Assembly: GCA_009363875.1 (NCBI GenBank)
Contig: CM018683.1
Location: forward strand, 41,996,804 to 42,060,803
Reading direction: 5' to 3'
Origin: Mikania micrantha
Lineage: Eukaryota; Streptophyta; Magnoliopsida; Asterales; Asteraceae
DNA: 64,000 nucleotides
This document shows, piece by piece, positions 20,841-31,359 of this stretch. A model generated the notes under the pieces. The model saw only the letters and a program-made list of their open reading frames with translations. It had not been told where the DNA came from and did no database searches. How positions within the stretch are numbered: the first letter of the stretch is position 1; each line of letters opens with the position of its first letter. The position numbers and the translations under genes are program-made.

Positions 20841-21621
20841 TGTGACATTCAGTACCAGATCGTCCGGCAAGTCCATACGGTATGTGTACTTTCACTATAT
20901 ACTGTGTGTAACTACATGTTTGTGAACAGTACTTGTATTAACAGAATTCAATAAACAAGAAACAGTTGTATGTATTTATGTGTAAACTTAAATGCCGTAA
21001 GTACAACACTTATTATAAACAATAGTTGTTAGTATTTAAGTGAAAACCTACGTACAGATAATACAACGAAACAAGAGAAACAACAGTGTTCAAGAAAATA
21101 ACAAGAACAAGTTGGTTGCGATCTGATGCCCATAGATGACAGGAATCAGATGACCGACAAATCAGTATGAAAACAATGTGATAACATGACGTTTAGTTGA
21201 GTCCGTCAGTGAGGAAATACAATTCAAAACATAAATTACAGTATCGTTTTAGAATAACGAACTGACAGTGTGTTTGTGTGGGTGACGATTCACATAAACA
21301 TATCTGTGAGTTTAACGTTCTGAAATGATGACTGGGAAGTAGAAAACAAAAGTCAGAAAGCCAAACCATCGACGTGTTCGTTCTAATGACGATTCGAACG
21401 AATACGCGCGATGGTGACGCGTTCTGACGAAACGAAAACGAAATACGACACAAACGACAAATAAATTAAGAAAATAAAATATATTATATTTTTACAATTT
21501 TGAAACTCATCAAAATAAATAAGACAACTCTTTTTGTTTTAAAACACGTAAATTACGCGTATCGTTCCGGAAACGCAACGAAAACGCGAACCGAGCAACC
21601 AAAACGAACCCAAACACCACC

Positions 21622-21700
21622 CATAGTATAAAAGCCCTAAATGAGGCTTTCCCTCATTTATTTCAGCTCTATCTCTCTCTAAAAGCTCATTCCCGAACCT
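21622..21700 (+). promoter_or_regulatory. LTR core promoter: TATA box and CT-rich leader
   Basis: AGTATAAAAGCCCTAAATGAGG at 21625-21646 holds a good TATA box. About 35-55 bases downstream is CTCTATCTCTCTCTAAAAG, a CT-rich initiator/leader as in plant pol II promoters. The box is about 790 bases into the LTR, defining a plausible U3/R boundary. Confidence 0.65.
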
Positions 21701-22044
21701 ATCCTCTCACTAGGATAATCACTCTTCAAGTCCTCATAACTTTGTCATTTCTCAACGAAATCGGGCGTTCTTGGTGTCCACGCGAAGCTCTCGACCTTCT
21801 CTACATAGAAGTACAACAGATTTGAAGATTTACCAAGCCAAAAACGAGGTATGAAGCCATGAAAGGTCCGAAAATAGGGTTTTCCTAAGCTTGTGTCGAC
21901 CCAACCATCACCCAGTTTAAAAACCCTACAACACACGCATTTTACACACTTGAGAACTAACCTACGCATGAGTCTACCCATAGGACAGCCTTACAATCAC
22001 CTCAAGTTCGATGGGGATGATGAGCTGAAACAGGTTCGCAAGGG

Positions 22045-22505
22045 TGTAGAGACGAACCAGTGGGCTCTTGGCCGAACCCTCCTCAAGTCACGAACCCTTT
22101 GGCCGCATAACCACCGAACCTATGAGTGTGAGATGTTCGCGGACCTAAGCTGGATCAGACAAACCCTAGCTAAACCTAGAAGCAGCCACGAACCCATGCT
22201 TGGCTAGCCTAACCTCAGTCGAACCTATCACCTAAGACCAGTCAAACCTATGTGATCAGATGAACCTAGGTGAGCATCGCCGAACCTACGGTGGAGCGAA
22301 CCTTACCTGGATCATGCTGGGGACTAACCGAACCTAGCCTAGAACCAAACCTCTGATGCCGAACCCTTTCTGCCAAATCCACCTAGGCGAACCTATGGTT
22401 CCTAATTGAACGAACAAAATGTTGGCCGAACCTGCATCTGGTCTACAAACCCTCCAGCCGAACCATGAGCATCCAGAGGGACGAACCTATCAGGAATGAA
22501 GCACC
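22045..22505 (+). repeat. CCGAACCT microrepeat array in the element 2 LTR
   Basis: CGAACCT, CCGAACC or close variants occur roughly twenty times at irregular spacing, just after the promoter region. It is the same word as at 14025-14410 but in the other orientation. Confidence 0.75.
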
Positions 22506-22574
22506 TAACCGAATTGCATTTATCACCAGCGAACTTGAGACCATGCACTCTCTATTAGACCCAGCCAAGTCTCT

Positions 22575-22905
22575 TCGGCCCAAAACCTTTATTCATCCAA
22601 GAGTCCTAAGCAGCCCAGTTAAATCCTTGGCCCAATAGATGACATGCGATCCGTGATACATTGTTAGGCCCAATCCTAACACTAGGGCCAACACACATCA
22701 CTACTAGGCACACGTACACTCAATCGGCTAGGCCCATAAATATTTGTTCCGGCCCACATTGACTCATTGCATCCAACACACTGTTTTAACCGATGAAACC
22801 CTTGTTGGCCTAATAGGTCGGTCCAACGTTTTAAATTGGCCCAAAGTATTAAGTGGACTGGAGTGTGGTCATTGAATTGATCCACTAACATTCGGCCCAT
22901 CTAAG
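22575..22905 (+). promoter_or_regulatory. GGCCCA cluster (TCP site II-like) in the element 2 LTR
   Basis: GGCCCA/GGCCCAA words recur about ten times (for example TTCGGCCCAAAA, TTGGCCCAAT, TAGGCCCATAAA). Compare the cluster at 8274-8525 in another element's LTR. Regulatory meaning is inferred. Confidence 0.5.
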
Positions 22906-25089
22906 GAAGATATGAACTTATAGATTGAAACGATTAAAGGGTTTATAACATACAGGGTGAACATGGGGTAAATACTATGACGGTGACAAAACATTGGGTG
23001 CGATTTCATGAAAACCTAAGTTTATACTTATGACTCTAATAACATGACCATAAATCAAATGTAGAAAACAACTATGCACTTTATTTTGAAGTACTAACTA
23101 ATTAATTCAAGAATAACATATGAGGCCGAATGAAGACCAAGTCCGAGACTCACGAGTGATAACCAAGTTAGAGATAACACGTACACGCACACGAGTTCCT
23201 ACTACTTATACTTATAAGTTACAATCACATGAAATCAATACAGGACCGTGAATACACAACAAATACAATCAAGGAGCGCGTGCATTATAGTGTAAGCTAA
23301 GTCAACCACTTCAAACACAAGGTGAGTTCGTATGCCCTAATTCTCTAATCTTAATTGATTTTAAACTTTCGGGGCTGAGAAACATGCTTAACTTTTAATT
23401 ATTTAAAAATTTTTATGTTTAACATATTGTTTATACTTTGACTATATAATATTTCCTGCTTTATTATCATTTATCATTGTATGCATGCTTGTATGATTAT
23501 GACATGACAGGAACGACTAGAATGAATATGATAATATAAACTCATAATTCATCAACATACTAGAATAACATGGTTGCAAGAGTATATCTTACAACACTTA
23601 GTTATTCTCACAAGTAATCACAATGAGATAATCACAGGTGAACATGATACCAACAACAACGAAACACATGAATGATTTGATGATAACACATCTTCTTAAT
23701 ACCATTCAACACTAGAGTTAACTAAGTGAAATAAGACAAGTACTTATAATGCCTAGTTTACAACTCGATACATATTACCAGATAACGTGGAACAATTATC
23801 ATCCACCACCTGAGTCGACTAAGGGTGGTAAGACTAGTTCTTACCACAGCTTAATAACAACATGGCGACTACATGGAATACAAGGAATGATAATCATGAT
23901 AACATAACTTCATGATAACAACATCATTCACACAATGATTAACATAGTATAATAAGACAAGATCTTATTTAACCTTGTTAATCACATGGAGAACATACAA
24001 CATTAAGAACAAACAACAACATCGATGAACACAATCCATCATTACCTGTTGATTAGTAGACTGAGGAATTTATTTTCTCTCACGTTATATTACTAGTAAC
24101 AGTTTCGATGAGGACTATGAACACACAAAGTGGTAGAGGTAAATCGGATGCATTGTAATCTGATTACGTGAGGATTACAATGGATTCCTTTTAGGCTCTA
24201 TGCTTTTCAAGTTGAGATCAAATAGCCAACGGTTAACTGACACTTTTATGATTAATAGTGTTTAAAGGTTAACCCACAAGTAATAGAATAATAACAAAAA
24301 GAAGATTAAAACAATCTAAATTCTTTATCACATTGAGGGTTTATCAATACTACGGTTTGATAATTAAATTCCTCTTATTTTATTATTTTACATATGATAC
24401 TACAAGTGATTTACAATTGTGATGAACGGGTGAAATGGAAATGGATATCTATAGTTGTATTGCAAGTAGTGTGGAGTTCAATTAGTTATGTGGTGGGATG
24501 TTGGCTAGGACTTGTTCCCTTACATATGCCCTATATATAAGCATAACTAATAGGTTGAGATATTATTTGCAAATATAACTTTGGAGAGGCCATCGGGTGA
24601 ATGGGTGAATCAAATAACATACAAGTAACAGGAATAACATTGTGATTGTGCATGTGAATAAATCAAGGTTTTCAATTATCATACTTATGAACTCACCAAC
24701 CTAGTGTTGACTTTGTTTAAATGCATGTTTTCTCAGGTGACGAACAGGTTTAGTCATATACATAGCTAGTAAACCTTGAGAAGGCCTAGATACTTTCGTG
24801 TTGCATACTTTTGGAGGACAATATCATGAATCAACTTTTGTATATCTTGTGCAGATACAAGATATAAACTCATTGATTCTTATTGATTAGATTTACTTAG
24901 TTAAATTATGAGGAAACAATGTAATTTAACTTTGTAATTCTATTTCATTGTCATGTTAGCATTTCTCATTTATTTATCATGTGATGTGTAAACAATCTGA
25001 TCATTTCGATTATCAAAATGATATCACGCCCCGAGAACCTTCCGCCCGACTGGAAAGTCGATACATTCTTGCCGGCTCGGGGTGTGACA

Positions 25090-25094
25090 ACTTC
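25090..25094. repeat. Target-site duplication ACTTC, right copy
   Basis: Identical to 16862-16866 and abutting the LTR end TGTGACA. It confirms the outer borders of Ty3 element 2. Confidence 0.85.
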
Positions 25095-25585
25095 CGAAGA
25101 CTTTCTCTCTGAAAAAGATTCTCGATACTTATGGAAATAATCAGAGCTGCTTTCTCACACTCAGATCAACAGAGAAGACATTTCGATGTTAGTCAGCAAC
25201 AAAGAAGATTTATCAGCACTACAAAGATACTAAACAGTTGATGTGTTTTGTTTTTTAGGTATTTATTTTAAAACTCAATGGAGTCCTTTGTATTAATTGT
25301 AATTAATATGGCTTGGCCTGTCAAGACCATAACAAATACTAGATTTAGCATACGTTTGTTTCTAGTGTTTTGTCCAACCGTGTATCCCTACGAGGATACA
25401 GCTGTAGGTCTTAGTATATAATCCTTCACTTGTTAGATTTGCAGCAAATCACAAGTGAGTGCTTGAGCTAAGTATTGTAAACTTAACATTTGAATGCAAT
25501 ATACTTTGACCTTGAATTTATAATTGTTTTCTGTATTTTGTTTCAATCTGTTTTTACAAAACAAGTTGATAGAATTTCCGCATCA
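25095..25585 (+). mobile_element. Copia element 2 LTR, right half
   Basis: Continuation of the LTR begun at 16623. It includes TATATAATCC near 25420, a TGTATTAATTG tract, and the typical Copia LTR ending TTTCCGCATCA. The right border with the PMD pseudogene lies at 25585. Confidence 0.55.
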
Positions 25586-25608
25586 ATCAACTTCGTAGAA
25601 GATAACTT

Positions 25609-28149
25609 GTGAAAGTGTTGTGTAAGTTACATAACCCGATCCAACATGAATTTCTATCAACTAAAAATGAGTTACGATTTGCATCCGGGTCCAAGTTGGT
25701 TTTTAGGCGTGCTGATCAAAAAAAATTTTTTTCTTTTCTTAGCAGCAACCCTATCACAGACAATGTTAAACATCACATTGACATTGCTGGTTTTGGTGGG
25801 GTGATTGATTATGGCTACCGTAACCTCGATCATGGCTTACTGGAAGCACTCATCGAAAGATGGCGTCCAGAAACACACACATTTCATCTGCCAATCGATG
25901 AAGTCACGGTAACCCTAAAAGACGTTAATGTTTTGTGGGGTTTGCCTATCGAAGGCGAAGTTGTTTCTGGCTGTGAACAACCGTCTTCCCTTGCTGATTG
26001 TATCATTAGATGTCACACCTTCCTAGTTTAACACCTAATGAAAACGATTTAAAAGGAAATGCTATAAAATTAACAGTCATTTATAACCATTTAAATAATA
26101 ATTTTTCTGAAAATGCTTCAGATTTTGAGTGCATGCAACATGCACGCTGTATAATACTTTACTTGTGCGGTGGCACATTATTTTCTGATTATTCGAATAA
26201 TATAGTATCACTTGCCATTTTAAATAATTTAGAAGACTTGACTGTGTGTGGTCACCTTAGTTGGGGGAGTGTCGTGTTAGCGATGTTTTACAGGAACCTT
26301 TGTAAAGCAACATCGAGCAATTCTAGCAACATTGGTGGAACACTGTATATATTGCAGTTGTGGGCATGGAGCAGAATTACTACTCTTGCACCGACGATTC
26401 TACATCGATTTGATAACCGAAGACCATATGGTGCTATGTATGATTTTAATAGTTTTGTTATATTTGTAAAAATCTTTATTAAGTAATTTATTATAAATTT
26501 TTTTATATGGCTTTGAAGGTGGCGTGAAAAATTGACATATAAAGATGTCGTTTCACATTCACTGAGAGCATGCAGGTCACAGTTGCATTATTTACGGGAA
26601 GGGGAGGTAAATTATTTCAATTGTGTTTTTTTTACTTATTATTTTTCGTTGAATTTAATATTATTTTTTAAAACAGTTCAAGTGGAGACCTTACGAGGAG
26701 GTGATTGTGATCCTACCAGGAATTTGCATGAGTGGTATTCGTAGTTGGCAGAGCGAGTGCTTTCTAATATATTGGGATGTGGTTGAATTTCATACACCAC
26801 AGTTGCATTCTTTACGGGAAGGGGAGGTAAATTATTTCAATTGTGTTTTTTTTTACTTATTATTTTTCGTTGAATTTAATATTATTTTTTAAAACAGTTC
26901 AAGTGGAGACCTTACGAGGAGGCGATTGTGATCCTACCAGGAATTTGCATGAGTGGTATTCGTAGTTGGCAGAGCGAGTGCTTTCTAATATATTGGGATG
27001 TGGTTGAATTTCATACACCACAAAGGGTTATGAGACAATTTGGAATGGTTCAATGCATTCCTGACCCTATCACTTTATCATTTAACGAGCACACGAAGTT
27101 GCATACTATAAGTCGCTCTGGCAAGCCAGAAAAAAAGTGGAAGAATATTCACTCACAATTTTTGTTTGTGTGGAACCAATGGTGGGAGAATGTGGTACAA
27201 GGGGTTCGTTGTGCAGCACCTACGTTAGAACCAAGTTATATGAAATGGTACTTGTCACGTACGGTGTTGTATATCACGAAACCAAGTCAGAAGAGGTCAT
27301 GCAGCCCGGGTTCCAAGATCACAGGTCTAGATCACAATTCTTGGTTTGTTGTCATTTAAGTTCTATTTTTGTAGTCATTATTTGTATCACCATATTACCG
27401 TTTTAGTTGACATTTTTGGTTTTTTTGATAGATGGATGGGATAAGCCAGACTTATCGACAAGCAGGTGACTTCGTGCATATGAAATCAACATCGAATTTC
27501 CAGAACATTGAAACGTTGCAAAACATTGCGAATCAAGTAATGAGAATGCTTAATGAAGAGAGTCACTTGCATTATCCATCACATCTTCAGGCTGGTCCTG
27601 TTAATTTATGTGTGGATGAGATAGTACCACGTAATTTACAAAGGAGAGAAAGAAGACGTGGTAATGTCAGAAGTGGGGCCGGTACATCTAGTGTTCAACA
27701 TCAAAACTATCAGGCTAGAACATCAAATATTGAACATGAGAATTTTGAAGCTGGCACATCACATGTTCAACATGAAAATTATGAATTAGATCATTCACAA
27801 TTTTCAAATGCTCCTTCCCCATCATTTTTTGCGGGTATAAATCAGAACATGATGTCTGAACACGACAATGAACAAGAGGTGTACACCCCACAGGCTTCTA
27901 TGTTGCCATTGTTCACCCAACCTCAGTCTGAAAACTTTAATTATTATGCTCCGCATTTTAGTCCAAATGATGCAGATTGATTTAGTGGTATATCACCACT
28001 ACCTTCATTGGACTTAAATCTACAAATGAGTGTTGGAGATTTGGATGATGACACATTTTTGGCTAACACCTTAAATACAGAAGATGTTGATGTTGAACAA
28101 AATCCAATTGCATCTAGACGTAGGAATCCTCACCACCACAGAAGATGAC
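25609..28149 (+). pseudogene. Plant mobile domain (PMD/MAIN-like) protein pseudogene
   Basis: The PMD signature is clear: GLLEALIERWRPETHTFHL, VTVTLKDVNVLWGLPIEG, then ARCIILYLCGGTLFSD, HLSWGSVVLAMFYRNLC and GGTLYILQLWAWSR, and after introns WDVVEFHTPQRVMRQFG. Likely exons are 25609-26437, 26519-26606, 26677-26826, 26898 to about 27335, and 27432-28149. A one-base deletion at about 26026 (FLG expected, FLV-stop found) breaks exon 1. A TGA at 27978 stops the last exon 56 codons before the next stop. The true N-terminus is missing at the Copia LTR border. PMD proteins (MAIN, MAIL1) act in silencing and genome stability in Arabidopsis, and PMD also travels in transposons. This copy is probably transposon cargo or a decayed paralogue. 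Confidence 0.8.
26581..27021 (+). repeat. Tandem 220-bp exon-intron duplication inside the PMD gene
   Basis: Unit 1 (26581-26800) and unit 2 (26801-27021) differ by only a few bases, plus one extra T in a T-run. Each holds the end of one exon (LREGE), a full intron of about 70 bp with GT and AG ends, and the next 41 codons (FKWRPYEE...VEFHTP). Splicing all units would keep frame and duplicate a 50-residue module, because the added exon is 150 bases (26677-26826). Confidence 0.9.
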
Positions 28150-28400
28150 CAGGTTGTGGAACATAATTCTTTTTGTTTTTTGTATATTTTGTTATTTGAC
28201 ATGCATGTTTTAATTTTAATGTTTTGTTTTTTTTAACACAACATTGTTAAAAATAATGGTTCAAAACAGAGAATGACATTACAAATTAAAATGACATTAG
28301 AACTGAAAATGACATAAGTTAAAATGACATTACAACACAATATTACAAAACATTCCCTATGTGGTAAAAGTTAAGCACGCGCTGCATAAAATTCATTTTT
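28150..28400. other. AT-rich spacer with AAAATGACATTA words
   Basis: This is the 3' flank between converging genes. AAATGACATTA, or close forms, occurs about five times between 28270 and 28335. No ORF or RNA gene is recognised. Confidence 0.5.
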
Positions 28401-28418
28401 CCATAAAACGCTGGTATT

Positions 28419-29440
28419 TCAAGCACGTATCATGTAGATTTCCTTCGATTTGATTAGGAGGTCTAGAACAAGGTTTCTCATTAACATGCAGACAAGAACT
28501 CCAGAGTTGCTTCCAACCAAACCATTATATTGAGGCCAGACTTCTGTACCTGATATTATAAGTTTGGGGACGAAATTTATACGAGAATTATGCCAGAATA
28601 AAATATTGTCCAAAAAAGATTTGAACAACGTCTCAAATCGTGTTATTATTAGGTAAAACACCCAATGAACACAAGTTGTTTGACAAATGACATGGTCACA
28701 ATTCTCAGTAAAGTACACATACATTTCAAGTGTTCGCAAATAAACCCGTAGAAATAACCAATGTATGTCTTCGATTCCGATGGGAATATAAACCTAAAAA
28801 GTATTTATGTTAACCAAAATGGTAAAGTTCTTTAAAAAATAAGATTTACATTATTTAATCACAGAAGATTGAGACTGTATCAACATTCCATAATGCAGGG
28901 TATTCTTCTTTCATTTCAATTGAAAATGGCAAAGCTCCATGGTTTGGTGTTTCACATAAAATGTTATAAAATTGTGGTGGCATGATATTCCAAGGAAACA
29001 ACTGCTCTAGACGACGCTTCTTAGTTATTTCCTTCCACCAGAAACGCATCAATCTTGTAACCCAACCTTTTACATGCTTTAAAGTAACACATATAAGTTA
29101 GTACATATTATTTGTATAATAATAAGAAAAAAAATGATAAGTATAATTTCTTACAAGTGTTGATAAATAACCATAATTTTGGTATCCTAATAAGAAACCC
29201 CAAAACTCTTGACCTAACTTCATTTTTCCCACAAAAAAAACTAATATCGGACGATGCATCACCATTGTGATAAAATTCCATCACATTAGTTGACCAATTT
29301 TTAGTCTCTTCAACTGGACGATACCAACGTGTGTTTGTTGGAGGATTTTCTAGGGGTGTTTCTTGGACATAATTATGGCTTTCTGGAGGGGTATCACATA
29401 CCTCTTCATCATCATAATTTTGTGGGCTTTCTATAGGTTT
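28419..29440 (-). pseudogene. Ulp1-like (C48) cysteine protease domain, copy 1, Cys-to-Ser
   Basis: Pieces read on the minus strand resemble transposon-borne Ulp1 proteins. An N-terminal part (29440-29160, with TRWYRPVEETKNWS) is followed by VTRLMRFWWKEITKKRR (about 29050). Then come IEDIHWLFLRVYL, with the catalytic His-Trp pair, and an apparent C-terminus VWPQYNG..GSNSGVLVCMLM (28540-28480). Ulp1/SENP enzymes normally end in a DCGV-type box with the nucleophile Cys. Here it is NSGV, so Ser replaces Cys. Several frame breaks, or introns with GT/AG ends, separate the pieces. Family assignment rests on the HW pair, the Gln-containing loop and the SGV..CM box. Activity is unlikely. Confidence 0.55.
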
Positions 29441-29479
29441 GAAGTTGTGTGTTAAAAGTTATGGGTTTGGAGTGTGATA

Positions 29480-29700
29480 AAATGGGTACATATTTATAAC
29501 AATTTATTATGACTTGAAGTTGGTAGGTAGAGGGGTAAACTTTGAAAGTAAATTTAAAGTGGGTAGGTAGTAGTGTGGTAAACTGGTAATCAATAAACTC
29601 GTGGGTTTGCAGTGTCTTATTTTAGCATATATGTGGGTTTTACGATTATGTTGTGTTTTCTTTTCTCAAATAATTAAAGTGGGTCAGTAGTAGTTTTTTA
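29480..29700. other. Intergenic AT-rich segment with GGGTAGGTAGTAGTG words
   Basis: No gene is seen. AAAGTGGGTAGGTAGTAGTG-type words foreshadow the 90-bp array that follows, so this is probably a degenerate part of the same repeat. Confidence 0.5.
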
Positions 29701-30135
29701 ATTAATAAAATTATTCAGAACACATGTGGGTGTACTATGTTACACAGCTTTATTCAAAGCATGTTAAAGTGGGTAAGTAGTAGTGTTTTAATTAATAAAA
29801 TTATTCAGAACACATGTGGGTGTACCATGTTACACAACTTTATTCAAAGCTTGTTAAAGTGGGTAAGTAGTAGTGTTTTAATTAATAAAATTATTGAGAG
29901 CGCATGTGGGTGTACTATGTTACACAGCTTTATTCAAAGCATGTTAAAGTGGGTAGGTAGTAGTGTTTTAATTAATAAAATTATTCAGAACACATGTGGG
30001 TGTACTATGTTACACAGCTTTATTCAAAGCCTGTTAAAGTGGGTAGGTAGTAGTGTTTTAATTAATAAAATTATTCAGAACACATGTGGGTGTACTATGT
30101 TACACAACTTTATACAAAACCTGTCAAAGGTTGGC
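29690..30135 (+). repeat. Five tandem 90-bp units, open in one frame
   Basis: ATTAATAAAATTATTCAGAA recurs at 29701, 29791, 29881, 29971 and 30061, exactly 90 bases apart. Each unit also holds ACACATGTGGGTGTACTATG and TTAAAGTGGGTARGTAGTAG. Because 90 is a multiple of three, one frame (29737-30141) stays open and would encode a 30-residue repeat ending in NTCGCT. Coding use is doubtful. Confidence 0.88.
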
Positions 30136-30199
30136 TATTAAAGTGGGTAGCATCCTCATCTTCATTCTCATCTTTTGATTCTCAGAATAACTTTACAAT

Positions 30200-30609
30200 A
30201 TGAAAATGGCTAATGTAAGGAAACCATTTTCAGTACCCAAAAGTCCTCCATTATCTACAACTGATGAAAACTCTATTAAACCAGTGTATCCACCGATTGT
30301 CCAACATGAAAATCCTCCTGAACAAGTGCATCCACCATTTGTCCAACCAGAAAACCCTCCTAAACAGGTTCATCCACCATTTGTCGAACCAGAAAACCCT
30401 CTTCAACCGGTACAGCCTCTAATGATTCAACAGGAATACCCTCCGGTAAGTGAATCTAAAGACGAACACTTGTATGATATGTATGATTTAGAGGTTTGGA
30501 ACACGCTTGGGATTATGGAAAGCATGAAGATGACCCTTTTAATGTTCAGTTTCACAACCCATACGAAGACGAGCTAGACTCTGATTGGTCAAATGACGAC
30601 TATCACTGA
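30200..30609 (+). CDS. Hypothetical Pro-rich repeat protein, frameshifted near its end
   Basis: The ATG at 30200 opens a frame with three to four copies of a roughly 13-residue unit of the form VHPPFV(Q/E)PENPP. An acidic SESKDEHLYDMYD stretch follows. Near 30500 the better continuation shifts frame: the neighbouring frame reads WDYGKHEDDPFNVQF and ends NDDYH at the TGA of 30607, giving a more acidic tail than the ORF's own TKTS ending. I do not recognise the family. It lies between two Ulp1-like pieces, in the neighbourhood of MULE genes, and may be transposon-borne. Confidence 0.4.
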
Positions 30610-30802
30610 AAATGAATATTTGTGATCGATATGTAATAATATATTTAGTGGCTTTTTTATTAAGCATGTTATTTTTATTTAACCTTTTAAGTGGATCTAT
30701 TTAATGGTTCCGGGATCGTGAACAGATTATTCTCATAACAAAAGTACGTCTACGATTACAACCAAGAAATTACCGTGCATACAAAACCTACTTCTAGTTC
30801 CA

Positions 30803-31152
30803 CTAAAACAGAAACATTAACGCTACAAGTACAATAAAAAAGAAGACGATAAAGTTCTTCTTTCCAATGGTAGCTTTCAGATCTTTTACTTCATCTTCCA
30901 GCTTATTCTTTGATCTTAAAATGCCTGGTATAATGACAGTAGCTCGTGGACACATTGGTGGGTCAAGCCAACCTAAAAACCCTAGCACCTAGAAGTCTGC
31001 ATACGAAATATGTGGTTAAGAAAGAAATCTTTGAGAAAGAAGATAGTCTACCTTCTTGCCTTATTAAGACAAGAGTAGAAACGACGCCTTGGGTTTTGAT
31101 CTGTCCAAGAGGTTTGGACAATAGCCAAACGACCACAATAACACATTGTCAT
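30803..31152 (-). CDS. Small GRF-type zinc finger / coiled coil / TM protein
   Basis: Exon 1 starts with the ATG at 31152 and encodes MTMCYCGRLAIVQTSWT and RRRFYSC, the first half of a GRF zinc finger. Exon 2 (30988-30803) continues with GFLGWLDPPMC, then IIPGILRSKNKLEDEVKDL (a short coiled coil) and a hydrophobic C-terminal anchor, FIVFFFIVLVALMF. The frames join best if the intron uses a GC donor (AAG|GCAAGA, about 31061) and the AG before 30988. The GT donor 10 bases further on does not keep frame with the acceptors I can see. This compact architecture is a large plant family of unknown function. Expression is unknown. Confidence 0.55.
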
Positions 31153-31359
31153 TCTTGCACCTTAAGCTCAGACAACACAATAAGGGAGGTGAGGGTTGCT
31201 TAAATAGGCAATGAGCCTTAAGCCTTGATGTGACAATTATTTTAAAATATAATATTAAAAACATAAATAGCATTACAATAAAATGGTTAATAAATTATTG
31301 CAACCACACAAAAGCGTCTTCTTATAATAATAAATTAAAACAATCCCAATTGATACAAT

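Larger units (their letters stand above)
16867..25089 (+). mobile_element. Ty3/Gypsy chromovirus element 2, plus strand, internally deleted
   Basis: The element is bounded by the duplication ACTTC. It consists of the first about 404 bases of the 5' LTR, the 3' part of gag, a decayed pol with chromodomain, a polypurine tract, and a complete 3' LTR of 4249 bp. Homology between 16867-17270 and 20841-21241 stops at AAATTACAGT. There the left copy jumps into gag, so about 3.8 kb of LTR plus the primer site and the gag N-terminus are gone. It sits inside a Copia LTR. Protein words are very close to element 1 (Tekay/Del-like). Confidence 0.88.
20841..25089 (+). mobile_element. 3' LTR of element 2, 4249 bp
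   Basis: It runs from TGTGACATTC to GGGTGTGACA. It contains a TATA box (21627) followed by CT-rich leader sequence, a CCGAACCT array (22045-22500), a GGCCCA cluster (22575-22905), and AT-rich sequence with CTCACCAAC near the end. An LTR of this length is typical of Tekay/Del elements in Asteraceae (established knowledge). It holds no convincing ORF. Confidence 0.85.
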
